Made by a program: the position numbers and the translations under genes
Notes under the pieces: model-generated
Told to the model about the DNA's origin: nothing
What the model saw: only the letters and a program-made list of their open reading frames with translations
The model's database searches: none
Part shown: positions 1-10,514 of the stretch, piece after piece
How the letters are laid out: every line of letters begins with the position of its first letter
How positions within the stretch are numbered: the stretch's first letter is position 1
Assembly (NCBI GenBank): GCA_041617155.1
Contig: JBFJPL010000030.1
Location: forward strand, 1-43,206
DNA: 43,206 nucleotides
Source of the DNA: CAMYKD01 sp041617155
GTDB taxonomy: Bacteria > Pseudomonadota > Alphaproteobacteria > Kiloniellales > JAKSDN01
Direction of reading: 5' to 3'

Positions 1-1017
1 GCGATACAGTTCCTGGAACTCCCGCCGCTCCCCTTCGCGGTCCGCCTTGTCGTGGCCGTCGTGCCGGGCCTTGTGGTCCTGGCCCTGTTCTTCGGCTTTT
101 TGATCGAGCAGATGGCACCGGCGCTGGCGTTCTGGCCCCTGAGGACCATGCCGGCCGACAACTTCCTGCGCCTCGGGGCTGACGGCCTGACCTACGTGCA
201 CCGCGGCCGCGCGCGAAACTGGCGCTGGACGGAGCTTGCCGAAATAACACGGCGCTGGCGGCGTATCGCCGTGGTCGTGCCCGACGATGAACGAATCGGC
301 TGGCTCGCCCGCTGGCGCGGCAGGCTAACCGGCAGCGGCCCGCACCTGACGATCTGGGACGACTATGTTCTGCCGATCGACAGGCTCGGGGCCAAGCTGC
401 GCGAACAGCGGGCCGCTGCTCCCGCGGCGAAGCATCCGGCAACGGAGGTCGAAGCCACGCAACGCGCCGACGACCCGGCCACCTTGCCGGCTTTGAAGTT
501 CCGCCAGCGCCGCCGTGTGGAAGTGGCCGGCGTGCGGGCGCTGGTGGTTGTTTTCTCACTGCCGGTCTTTGTTTTCCTGTTGATCAGTTACGCGAGGAAC
601 GATAGCGCCGGAGTGGCCCTGGCGGGTGGATTGGCCCTGCTCATTTGCCTTTTGTTGGGCGTCACGGCGGTTACCGCGGGCGCCGAGCGGGCGAACTGCC
701 TGTCGCTCGACCCAAAGAGACTTCGCTACACGCGCAACGGCCTGTCGCTCGTCTGGCCGTGGCACGAACTGTCGCCCTTTGAGCTGCGACAGACCCCGCC
801 TCAGCCTTGGCACTCGCAGATTTCGGGCGGACAGATCATCGCCTTCACCGCGCGCGGCGACGAGAACGTGGCCGCGACCGGCCGCGAGGCTTGGTTCAGG
901 CTTGCCGGATCGGCTGCCTACGCCATTCCGGACGGTTATGACGCGGGGCTCACGGAGATCATGGCCAAGCTGAACGAGTACCGCGAAAGGGCGCTGGCCG
1001 GGCCGTCGCGCGCCTGA
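1..1017 (+). CDS. membrane protein with two PH-like segments, 5'-truncated by the window
   Basis: The reading frame is open from base 1, and the residues before the first possible start (GTG at 52) read as normal coding sequence (FLELPPLPFAVRLVVAVVPG), so the true start probably lies outside the window. Hydrophobic segments are near residues 1-20 of the GTG form, 170-185 and 190-212. Two soluble parts share a pattern: a short dGLxY or rLRY strand, then a W-pW-e-L element (residues about 40-60 and 222-240). This resembles bacterial PH-like domains of small membrane proteins and suggests an internal duplication. No catalytic motif was seen. It is separated by 173 bp from sucC, so probably a separate transcription unit. 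Function unknown; the PH-like reading is inference. Confidence 0.75.
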   Translation, partial: AIQFLELPPLPFAVRLVVAVVPGLVVLALFFGFLIEQMAPALAFWPLRTMPADNFLRLGADGLTYVHRGRARNWRWTELAEITRRWRRIAVVVPDDERIGWLARWRGRLTGSGPHLTIWDDYVLPIDRLGAKLREQRAAAPAAKHPATEVEATQRADDPATLPALKFRQRRRVEVAGVRALVVVFSLPVFVFLLISYARNDSAGVALAGGLALLICLLLGVTAVTAGAERANCLSLDPKRLRYTRNGLSLVWPWHELSPFELRQTPPQPWHSQISGGQIIAFTARGDENVAATGREAWFRLAGSAAYAIPDGYDAGLTEIMAKLNEYRERALAGPSRA

Positions 1018-1190
1018 CCGGCCGCGTCCACTGTCGGTTGCGCTGCCCTTTCAGGGTGTTAAAGTAACCGGACACTCGGGCGAGGGCCGCTTGGGTCGTC
1101 CAAACGGTCTATGCGGCACGTTTAGGGGGTCTTAGATATTTCGCATGAGCAATTAGACGCGATTGGTCCAGCAACGGCAGTCGGCGGTCA

Positions 1191-2387
1191 ATGAACATTC
1201 ACGAGTATCAGGCCAAGGGTCTCTTGGCGAAGTACGGTGTCGCGGTGCCCCGCGGCGGCGTGGCCTTCACACCGGAGGAAGCGGAAAACGCCGCGCGCGA
1301 GCTGGGCGGTCCGGTCTGGGTGGTCAAATCCCAGATCCACGCCGGCGGCCGCGGTGCCGGCCGCTTTGCCGACGATCCCGACGGCCAGGGCGGCGTCAGG
1401 CTCTGCAAGTCGCTCGACGAGGTCAAGGAGAACGCCCGCAAGATGCTCGGCCACCTGCTGGTCACCAAGCAGAGCGGTGCGGCCGGCAAGGAGGTCAAGC
1501 GCCTCTACATCGAGGAGGGCTGCGACATCGCGCGCGAGCTCTACCTCGGCATGCTGATCGACCGGGCGAGCAGCCGGGTCACGGTCATGGCTTCGACCGA
1601 GGGCGGCATGGATATCGAGGAGGTCGCGGCGAAGACGCCGGAGAAGATCCTGAAAGTGGCGATCGACCCGGCGATCGGCCTGATGCCCTACCACGGTCGC
1701 GAGATCGCCTTCGGCCTGAAGCTGAAGGGCAAGGAGGTCGGCGCCGCGGTCAAGTTCCTGATCGCCATGTACCGGGCGCTGACCGAGCTCGATGCCTCGA
1801 TCGTCGAAATCAATCCGCTGGTCGTGACCGGCGGCGGCGCGGTGATCGCGCTCGACGCCAAGATGAACTTCGACGACAACGCGCTGTTCCGCCACAAGGA
1901 CGTGGCAGACATGCGCGACGAGGACGAAGAGGACGCCCAGGAGCTCGAGGCCGCGCGCCACGAGCTGAACTACATCAAGCTCGACGGCACCATCGGCTGC
2001 ATGGTCAACGGCGCGGGCCTGGCCATGGCGACCATGGACATCATCAAGCTCTATGGCGGCGAGCCGGCCAACTTCCTCGACGTCGGCGGCGGCGCCACCA
2101 AGGAGCGGGTCACCGCGGCCTTCAAGATCATCCTGGGCGACCCCAACGTCCAGGGCATCCTGGTCAACATCTTCGGCGGCATCATGCGCTGCGACGTGAT
2201 CGCCGAGGGCGTGGTCGCGGCCGCCAAGGAGGTCTCGCTGCGGGTGCCCCTGGTGGTCCGCCTGGAGGGCACCAACGTGGATCTGGGCAAGCAGATCATG
2301 GCGGAGTCGGGCCTACCGATCGTGTCGGCCGACAACCTGGCCGATGCCGCCGAAAAGGTCGTCAAAGCGGTCAAGGAGGCGGCGTGA
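1191..2387 (+). CDS. sucC: succinyl-CoA synthetase (ADP-forming) beta subunit
   Basis: Nucleotide-binding subunit of succinyl-CoA synthetase, the TCA-cycle enzyme that makes ATP or GTP from succinyl-CoA in the cytosol. The 398-residue length is normal. The start MNIHEYQAK is the family's usual N-terminus, followed by the ATP-grasp domain (WVVKSQIHAGGRGAG near residue 45, EINPLVV near 205). The C-terminal ligase-CoA domain carries NIFGGIMRCD near residue 325. It is the first gene of the sucCDAB series. Its stop overlaps the sucD start (TGATG), indicating translational coupling. The 173 bp upstream should hold the operon promoter, but no clear -35/-10 pair could be picked out, and the ribosome-binding site is weak. 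Confidence 0.98.
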   Translation: MNIHEYQAKGLLAKYGVAVPRGGVAFTPEEAENAARELGGPVWVVKSQIHAGGRGAGRFADDPDGQGGVRLCKSLDEVKENARKMLGHLLVTKQSGAAGKEVKRLYIEEGCDIARELYLGMLIDRASSRVTVMASTEGGMDIEEVAAKTPEKILKVAIDPAIGLMPYHGREIAFGLKLKGKEVGAAVKFLIAMYRALTELDASIVEINPLVVTGGGAVIALDAKMNFDDNALFRHKDVADMRDEDEEDAQELEAARHELNYIKLDGTIGCMVNGAGLAMATMDIIKLYGGEPANFLDVGGGATKERVTAAFKIILGDPNVQGILVNIFGGIMRCDVIAEGVVAAAKEVSLRVPLVVRLEGTNVDLGKQIMAESGLPIVSADNLADAAEKVVKAVKEAA

Positions 2388-3262
2388 TGGCGGTCCTGGT
2401 CGACAAGACTACCAAGGTCATCTGCCAGGGCTTCACCGGTTCCCAGGGCACCTTCCATTCCGAACAGGCGATCGCCTACGGCACCAACATGGTCGGCGGC
2501 GTGACGCCGGGCAAGGGCGGCGGCAGCCACCTCGATCTGCCGATCTTCGATACGGTCGCCGAGGCGGTCGCGGGGACCGGCGCCGACGCCAGCGTGATCT
2601 ACGTCCCGCCGCCCTTCGCGGCCGACGCCATCCTGGAGGCGATCGACGCCGAGGTGGCGCTGGTGGTCTGCATCACCGAGGGCATCCCGGTGCTCGACAT
2701 GGTCAAGGTCAAGCGCGTGCTGAACGGCTCGAACACGCGGCTGATCGGCCCCAACTGCCCCGGCATCATCACGCCCGACGAGTGCAAGATCGGCATCATG
2801 CCCGGCCACATCCACATGCGCGGCAAGATCGGCGTGGTCTCGCGCTCGGGCACCCTGACCTACGAGGCGGTGGCCCAGACGACGGCCTCCGGGCTCGGCC
2901 AGTCGACCTGCATCGGTATCGGCGGCGACCCCGTCAACGGCACCAACTTCATCGACTGCCTCGAGGCCTTCCTGGCCGACGACGAGACCGAGGGCATCAT
3001 CATGATCGGCGAGATCGGCGGCAGCGCCGAGGAGGAGGCCGCCGACTTCTACCAGGCGTCCAAGACCCAAAAGCCGATGACCGGCTTCATCGCCGGCGTG
3101 ACCGCGCCGCCGGGCCGGCGCATGGGCCACGCCGGGGCGATCATCTCCGGCGGCAAGGGCGGCGCCGGCGACAAGATCGAGGCGCTCAAGTCCGCCGGTA
3201 TTCACGTCGCCGACTCGCCCGCCAGCCTGGGCAGCACGATGTTGGCGGCCATGGGTGGCTGA
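2387..3262 (+). CDS. sucD: succinyl-CoA synthetase alpha subunit
   Basis: CoA-binding, phosphohistidine-carrying subunit that forms the complex with SucC. It has 291 residues, the family's usual size. The CoA-binding Rossmann domain comes first (CQGFTGSQGTFHSEQA near residue 12), then GPNCPGII near residue 122 and the active-site His in GHAGAIISGGKG near residue 246. The ATG overlaps the sucC stop by one base and has a strong AAGGAGG ribosome site at 2373-2379. The same frame stays open upstream through sucC to 1163, but that extension is an overlapping non-coding frame. Confidence 0.98.
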   Translation: MAVLVDKTTKVICQGFTGSQGTFHSEQAIAYGTNMVGGVTPGKGGGSHLDLPIFDTVAEAVAGTGADASVIYVPPPFAADAILEAIDAEVALVVCITEGIPVLDMVKVKRVLNGSNTRLIGPNCPGIITPDECKIGIMPGHIHMRGKIGVVSRSGTLTYEAVAQTTASGLGQSTCIGIGGDPVNGTNFIDCLEAFLADDETEGIIMIGEIGGSAEEEAADFYQASKTQKPMTGFIAGVTAPPGRRMGHAGAIISGGKGGAGDKIEALKSAGIHVADSPASLGSTMLAAMGG

Positions 3263-3323
3263 TACCATATAAGTCCTAGAAGGCGGCCGGATCGGGTCCG
3301 CCCTGGCGAGATCGAGACTGAAG

Positions 3324-6251
<2,928 letters not shown>

Positions 6252-6286
6252 CTGGCCAAGCGCGGAACAAGGACGGATCGAGAGAC

Positions 6287-7966
6287 ATGACGGCTGATAT
6301 CCTGGTGCCCACCCTGGGCGAATCGGTCAGCGAGGCAACCGTCGCCCAGTGGCTGAAGAAGATCGGCGACCCGGTTGCCGTCGACGAGCCGCTGGTCGAG
6401 CTCGAGACCGACAAGGTGACCCTGGAGGTCAACGCCACCGAGGCCGGCGTGTTGTCCGAGGTGCTGGCCGGCGAAGGCGACAACGTCGGCGTCGGCGCCC
6501 TCTTGGGCCGCATCGCCGACGGCGCGGCCGCTGCGGCGAACAGCGCCCCGGCGGCCAATGCGGCGGCTGAGCCAACGGCCCAGGCAGCCCCCGCGGCGGC
6601 GCCCGCATCGGCCCCCTCGGCGGCGACCTCCGGCGGCGGCAAGCCGACCGATCTGGTGGTGCCGACCCTCGGCGAGTCGGTCAGCGAGGCGACCGTGGCC
6701 CAATGGCTGAAGCAGGTCGGCGATGCTGTTGCCGCCGACGAGCCCTTGGTCGAGCTGGAAACCGACAAGGTGACGCTGGAGGTGGGCGCGCCGGCCGCCG
6801 GTGTTCTGAGCGAGATTCGGAGTGACAGCGGCGCCACGGTCGAGGTCGGCGCCGTGCTCGGCGTCGTGATGGCCGGCGCCGGTGCCGCCGTCTCGGCCCC
6901 AGCCGCCGCCGCGCCCGCATCGGCAGCCGCGCCGGCCGCCGGCGGCGCGCACGACCTGCTGTCGCCCGCGGTGCGCAAGATGATCAACGACAACGGCCTC
7001 GACCCGGCCCGGATCCCCGGCACCGGCAAGGACGGGCGCATCACCAAGGCGGACGTGCAGAACTTCCTGGCCGGCCAAGCCACCCCGGCGTCGGCCGCCC
7101 CGGCGCCGGCCGCAAGCACCGGGCTCGATCCCCGCGCGGTGACACGCAGCGGCGCCGGCGGGCGGATCACACGCAGCGATGTCGAGGCTTTCCTGGGCGC
7201 CGGCGCGCCTTCCGGGCCGACGGTCTCCCCGGCGGCCTCGCCGACGCCCAGCGGCGCCGCCGCCGGGCCGCGCGAGGAACGGGTGCGCATGACCAAGCTG
7301 CGCCAGACCATCGCCCGGCGCCTCAAGGAGGCGCAAACCACCGCGGCCATGCTGACCACGTTCAACGAGGCGGACATGGGCGCCGTCATGGACCTGCGCG
7401 CCAAGTACCGTGAAGGCTTCGAGAAAAAGCACGGGGTCAAGCTCGGCTTCACCTCGTTCTTCGCCAAGGCCGTGGTCGCCGCGCTCAAGGAGTTGCCGGC
7501 GGTGAACGCCCAGATCGACGGTGAGGAGATCGTCTACAAGCACCACTACGACATCGGCATGGCGGTCTCGACGCCGAACGGCCTGATGGTGCCAGTGGTG
7601 CGCGACTGCGACCGCAAATCCTTCGCCGAGATCGAACGCTCCCTGGGCGAGCTCGCCAAGAAGGGCCGTGACGGCAAGCTCTCCATGGACGAGATGACCG
7701 GCGGCACCTTCACCATGACCAACGGCGGCGTGTTCGGCTCGCTCATGTCGACGCCGATCCTCAACATGCCGCAGTCCGGCATCCTGGGCCTGCACAAGAT
7801 CCAGGAGCGGCCGATGGCAGTGAACGGCGAGGTCAAGATCCGCCCGATGATGTATCTGGCGCTGAGCTACGACCACCGCATCATCGACGGTCGCGAGGCG
7901 GTCACCTTCCTGGTCAAGGTCAAGGAGGCGATCGAGGACCCGGAACGCCTGCTGCTCGACATCTAG
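6287..7966 (+). CDS. sucB: dihydrolipoyl succinyltransferase (2-oxoglutarate dehydrogenase E2), two lipoyl domains
   Basis: Core acyltransferase of the 2-oxoglutarate dehydrogenase complex, 559 residues; alphaproteobacterial forms with one lipoyl domain are usually nearer 400-430. Two lipoyl domains (residues 3-77 and 121-195) each carry ETDKVTLEV, with the lipoylated lysines at 43 and 161. They are joined by Ala/Pro linkers. An E3-binding domain follows at about 222-263 (LLSPAVRKM, GTGKDGRITKADV). A second, partial copy at 279-305 (GLDPRAV, GGRITRSDVEAFL) lacks the first helix. The catalytic domain starts near 325 and ends with YDHRIIDGREAV, which contains the active-site His and Asp. Start ATG 6287 was chosen because MTADILVPTLGES is the classical N-terminus; the frame is open further upstream over the sucA end. 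Confidence 0.97.
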   Translation: MTADILVPTLGESVSEATVAQWLKKIGDPVAVDEPLVELETDKVTLEVNATEAGVLSEVLAGEGDNVGVGALLGRIADGAAAAANSAPAANAAAEPTAQAAPAAAPASAPSAATSGGGKPTDLVVPTLGESVSEATVAQWLKQVGDAVAADEPLVELETDKVTLEVGAPAAGVLSEIRSDSGATVEVGAVLGVVMAGAGAAVSAPAAAAPASAAAPAAGGAHDLLSPAVRKMINDNGLDPARIPGTGKDGRITKADVQNFLAGQATPASAAPAPAASTGLDPRAVTRSGAGGRITRSDVEAFLGAGAPSGPTVSPAASPTPSGAAAGPREERVRMTKLRQTIARRLKEAQTTAAMLTTFNEADMGAVMDLRAKYREGFEKKHGVKLGFTSFFAKAVVAALKELPAVNAQIDGEEIVYKHHYDIGMAVSTPNGLMVPVVRDCDRKSFAEIERSLGELAKKGRDGKLSMDEMTGGTFTMTNGGVFGSLMSTPILNMPQSGILGLHKIQERPMAVNGEVKIRPMMYLALSYDHRIIDGREAVTFLVKVKEAIEDPERLLLDI

Positions 7967-7971
7967 ACACG

Positions 7972-8322
7972 ATGCCTTACTTGGACGATCGGGAGCTGCG
8001 TCGCCTGACCGGGCGCGGCAGCCCGGCGGAATACGAGCTCGACCTGACCGGAGTCGACGGCGAGCACGCCCGCCTCGCCATCGCGCGCATGCTGGAACGC
8101 CAGCGCTTTCGCGGCGAGCCGCGCTCGGTGGTGATCCGCCTCGATCCGGCCGGCCCGACAAGCGGCGAAACCCTGTTCCAGCCGGTCGGCCGGCAGCTCT
8201 TGCAAGCCATGAAGAAAGGTCTGATCGCGCGCTGCGCGCCGCTGTCTGTGAAAGACGGTGCCGGCTTCACTATCGAGCTGCCCGGCCAGGAGGAGGCGGA
8301 CGAAAACGGGGATTCGTCCTAG
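7972..8322 (+). CDS. conserved-looking hypothetical protein, 116 aa
   Basis: It begins 5 bp after the sucB stop, so it is probably co-transcribed with the dehydrogenase genes. The protein is soluble, without signal peptide, Cys pairs or membrane segment. An LDL-G pattern at residues 23-28, an amphipathic helix, a hydrophobic strand (SVVIRLDP) and a GETLFQPVGRQLL helix give a beta-alpha-beta pattern loosely like Smr domains, but that likeness is weak and I do not assign it. Codon use matches the neighbours, which supports a real gene. Function unknown. Confidence 0.65.
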   Translation: MPYLDDRELRRLTGRGSPAEYELDLTGVDGEHARLAIARMLERQRFRGEPRSVVIRLDPAGPTSGETLFQPVGRQLLQAMKKGLIARCAPLSVKDGAGFTIELPGQEEADENGDSS

Positions 8323-8388
8323 TGCCGGAAAGCCGAGCCTGGTGGTGACTCGGTTTGAAATCGACAGCCAGCAAGCCCGATCCGCATG

Positions 8389-8447
8389 CTCAGGCGTGGA
8401 ACCTGGAAGGTCGCGGTTTAGCACCGATCCAGGTTCTGCATCCTGAG
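8389..8447. other. extended dyad / structured transcript candidate after the odh genes
   Basis: Three nested inverted repeats share one axis. The outer arms CTCAGG (8389-8394) and CCTGAG (8442-8447) enclose GAACCTGG (8399-8406) and CCAGGTTC (8429-8436), which enclose CGGT and ACCG around a TTAGC loop. The whole can fold into one imperfect hairpin of about 59 nt. It lies in the 223-bp gap between the small ORF and tatT. No T-run follows, so it is not a textbook rho-independent terminator; an mRNA 3' stabiliser, a small RNA or a repeat unit are possible. Nothing else is recognisable in this gap. Confidence 0.5.
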
Positions 8448-8545
8448 AAGTCGCGGCCGTGGATTCGTTGGTCCATCTCAGCTTTGGTGCGCTAGCCGGT
8501 TGACCTTCCCCTGCCTCCTGCTCGCCGCTGTGGTAGGATCGAGCC

Positions 8546-9463
8546 GTGCGTAAACTCTATGCTCTCATTCTGATCCTCGTGGCGGGACTCGCCCTCGGCA
8601 GCGGTTGCTCGTTTCGCAAGCTCGCCGCCGACACGGTGGGCGATATGCTTGCCTCGGGGGATTCCGTCTTCGCCGAGGACGATGACATCGAACTCGTCGG
8701 CGAAGCGCTGCCCTTCAGCCTCAAGCTGGTGGAAAGCCTGCTCGCCGAATCCCCGAACCACCGCGGCCTGCTGCTTTCCGCCGCCCGCGGCTACGTGCTC
8801 TACGCCTACGCCTACGTGCACTTCGCGGCGGAGCAGGCGGCACCCGGGGATGTCAAGGAGGCACGGCGTCTCCGCGCCCGCGCCCGCAAGCTCTATCTGC
8901 GTGGGTTCGACTATGCGCTGCGCGGGCTCGAGGTCGACCACCCCGGCATCGGGCAAGCGCTGCTGCGCACACCCGCCGAGGCGCTGGCCCGCCTCGACAG
9001 CGATGCGGCAGAGGAAGTGCCGTACCTGTACTGGGGCGCGAGCGCCCTGGGGCTCGCCATCTCGGTGTCAAAAGACGACCCGGCCATGCTGGCGCGGCTC
9101 CCCGAGGTCGAAGCGCTGCTTCAGCGCGCGCTCGCCCTTGACGAGGCCTATGACGAGGGCGCCCTGCACGAGTTCGCGGTCGTGTGGGCCGGCGCGAGAC
9201 CAGGCTCGGCCGATCGCGCCGCCATCGATCGCCACTACGAGCGCGCGCTCGACCTTTCGGCAAACCCGCGGGCCAGCCTCTATGTCGCCTATGCCGTGGC
9301 CGTGGCGCTGCCGAGTCAAAACCGCGCGCAATTTCGCGGCCTGATGAAAAAGGCGCTTGCCATAGACCCGGACGCCGTGCCAGGCAAGAGGTTGCTCAAC
9401 ACGATCGCCCAGCAGCGCGCGCGCTGGCTGCTGGCCCGTAGCGGCGAGCTGTTTCTGGAGTAG
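8546..9463 (+). CDS. tatT: TRAP transporter T-component (TatT-like) lipoprotein
   Basis: Periplasmic helical-repeat lipoprotein of TPAT systems (TPR-protein-associated TRAP transporters, first described in Treponema pallidum), thought to complex with the solute-binding protein. It has 305 residues, with a signal peptide and lipobox-like GSGC placing the lipidated Cys at 21. The mature part is all-helical with TPR-like repeats; PYLYWGASALGLAIS near 155 and the DEAYDEGALHEF region near 200 are typical of this family. The GTG start at 8546 follows AGGAT with 7 bp spacing. It lies 10 bp before the binding-protein gene, giving a clear tatT-tatP-tatQM operon. The substrate cannot be read from the sequence. 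Confidence 0.9.
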   Translation: MRKLYALILILVAGLALGSGCSFRKLAADTVGDMLASGDSVFAEDDDIELVGEALPFSLKLVESLLAESPNHRGLLLSAARGYVLYAYAYVHFAAEQAAPGDVKEARRLRARARKLYLRGFDYALRGLEVDHPGIGQALLRTPAEALARLDSDAAEEVPYLYWGASALGLAISVSKDDPAMLARLPEVEALLQRALALDEAYDEGALHEFAVVWAGARPGSADRAAIDRHYERALDLSANPRASLYVAYAVAVALPSQNRAQFRGLMKKALAIDPDAVPGKRLLNTIAQQRARWLLARSGELFLE

Positions 9464-9473
9464 GGGGGCAGGC

Positions 9474-10508
9474 ATGCGTGGCCGATTGTTGCTTGCAGTT
9501 CTTTTGGCGCTGGCCGCACCGGCGCCGGCCATGGCCGAACCCGTTATCATCAAGCTCGGCACCCTGGCGCCGGACGGATCGGTATGGCACGACGCACTGC
9601 TCCAGGTGCGCCAGCTCTGGCGCGACATAACCGATGGCGAACTCGACCTTCGCGTCTACCCCGGCGGCGTGCTCGGCGGTGAGGCGGAGATGGTGCGCAA
9701 GTTGCAGCGCGGCAGCCTCGATGCCGTGGCCATCACCGGCGCGGGTCTGCCGCGCCTCGACCGCAGCGTGGATGTGCTCAACATCCCTCTGCTGTTCGAC
9801 TCCTACGGCGAACTCGATCACGTCCGTGAGCGCATCGCGCCGGAGCTGGAGCGGCACCTGGAAAAGCGCCGCTTCAAGGTGCTGACCTGGTTCGACGCCG
9901 GCTGGATCTACTTGTTCACCAAGTCGCCGGTGCGCACGCCCGACGAGCTGCGGCGCCTGCGGCTGGGGATTTCTGCGGGCCAGCCGGAGTCGGAGGCGTT
10001 GTTCAAGGAGTTCGGCTTCAACGTGGTGCCGTTGCCGGCCACCGACTTGCTCACGGCATTGCAGACCGGACTGATCGAGGCCATCGATGTGCCCCCGCTG
10101 TTCGCGCTGCTCGATCGTTCCTACCAGCTCGCCGGCTACATGACCGACCTGAGCTGGGCCCCACTCAACGCCGCCACTGTGATCAGCACCCGATCCTGGA
10201 AACGCGTCCCGGCCCGGTATTATGGCGCCCTGCTCGCGGCCATACGCGAAGTCGCCCACACGGCAGAGATCCAGAGCCGCCGCGCCGGCGAGCAGGCAAT
10301 CGTCGAGATGCAGGCGCGCGGTCTGAAGGTGGTTGCGGTCGACGACGCCAGCCGCGCCGAGTGGCTTCGCGAGGCCCGCGCCGCCTATCCGGCCCTGCGC
10401 GAGAGCATCGGGTTCCCCGAGCTGTTCGACGAGGTGCTGCGCCTGGCCGAGGCGTACAAGAGGAACAACCCAGGCGGCGCCGGGCCCGACCGGGCCGAAC
10501 GACCTTAG
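9474..10508 (+). CDS. tatP: TRAP transporter solute-binding protein (DctP/TatP type)
   Basis: Periplasmic substrate-binding subunit, 344 residues, with a cleavable signal peptide (residues 1-21, ending AMA) and no lipobox. DctP-family marks are IKLGTLAPDGSVW after the signal, LRVYPGGVLGGEAEMV near 60, and the ATDLLTALQTGLIEAID segment near 190. The classical carboxylate-binding Arg sits in an L-K-G-L-K-I-R-V-like strand. Here the matching stretch reads LRRLRLGISAG, so by eye the Arg position is Gly, which would suit a ligand other than a small dicarboxylate. Flanked by tatT (10 bp upstream) and the permease gene (6 bp downstream). Confidence 0.93.
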   Translation: MRGRLLLAVLLALAAPAPAMAEPVIIKLGTLAPDGSVWHDALLQVRQLWRDITDGELDLRVYPGGVLGGEAEMVRKLQRGSLDAVAITGAGLPRLDRSVDVLNIPLLFDSYGELDHVRERIAPELERHLEKRRFKVLTWFDAGWIYLFTKSPVRTPDELRRLRLGISAGQPESEALFKEFGFNVVPLPATDLLTALQTGLIEAIDVPPLFALLDRSYQLAGYMTDLSWAPLNAATVISTRSWKRVPARYYGALLAAIREVAHTAEIQSRRAGEQAIVEMQARGLKVVAVDDASRAEWLREARAAYPALRESIGFPELFDEVLRLAEAYKRNNPGGAGPDRAERP

Positions 10509-10514
10509 CCCGGC

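Noticed and set aside
1066..1074. AACCGGACA shared with 21627-21635 as insertion-sequence ends
   Set aside because: Only nine bases match and no target duplication or transposase remnant accompanies either site.
1163..3262. 699-residue open frame covering sucC and sucD
   Set aside because: Only its last 291 residues are SucD. The first part is a low-complexity Arg/Gly-rich reading of sucC in another frame.
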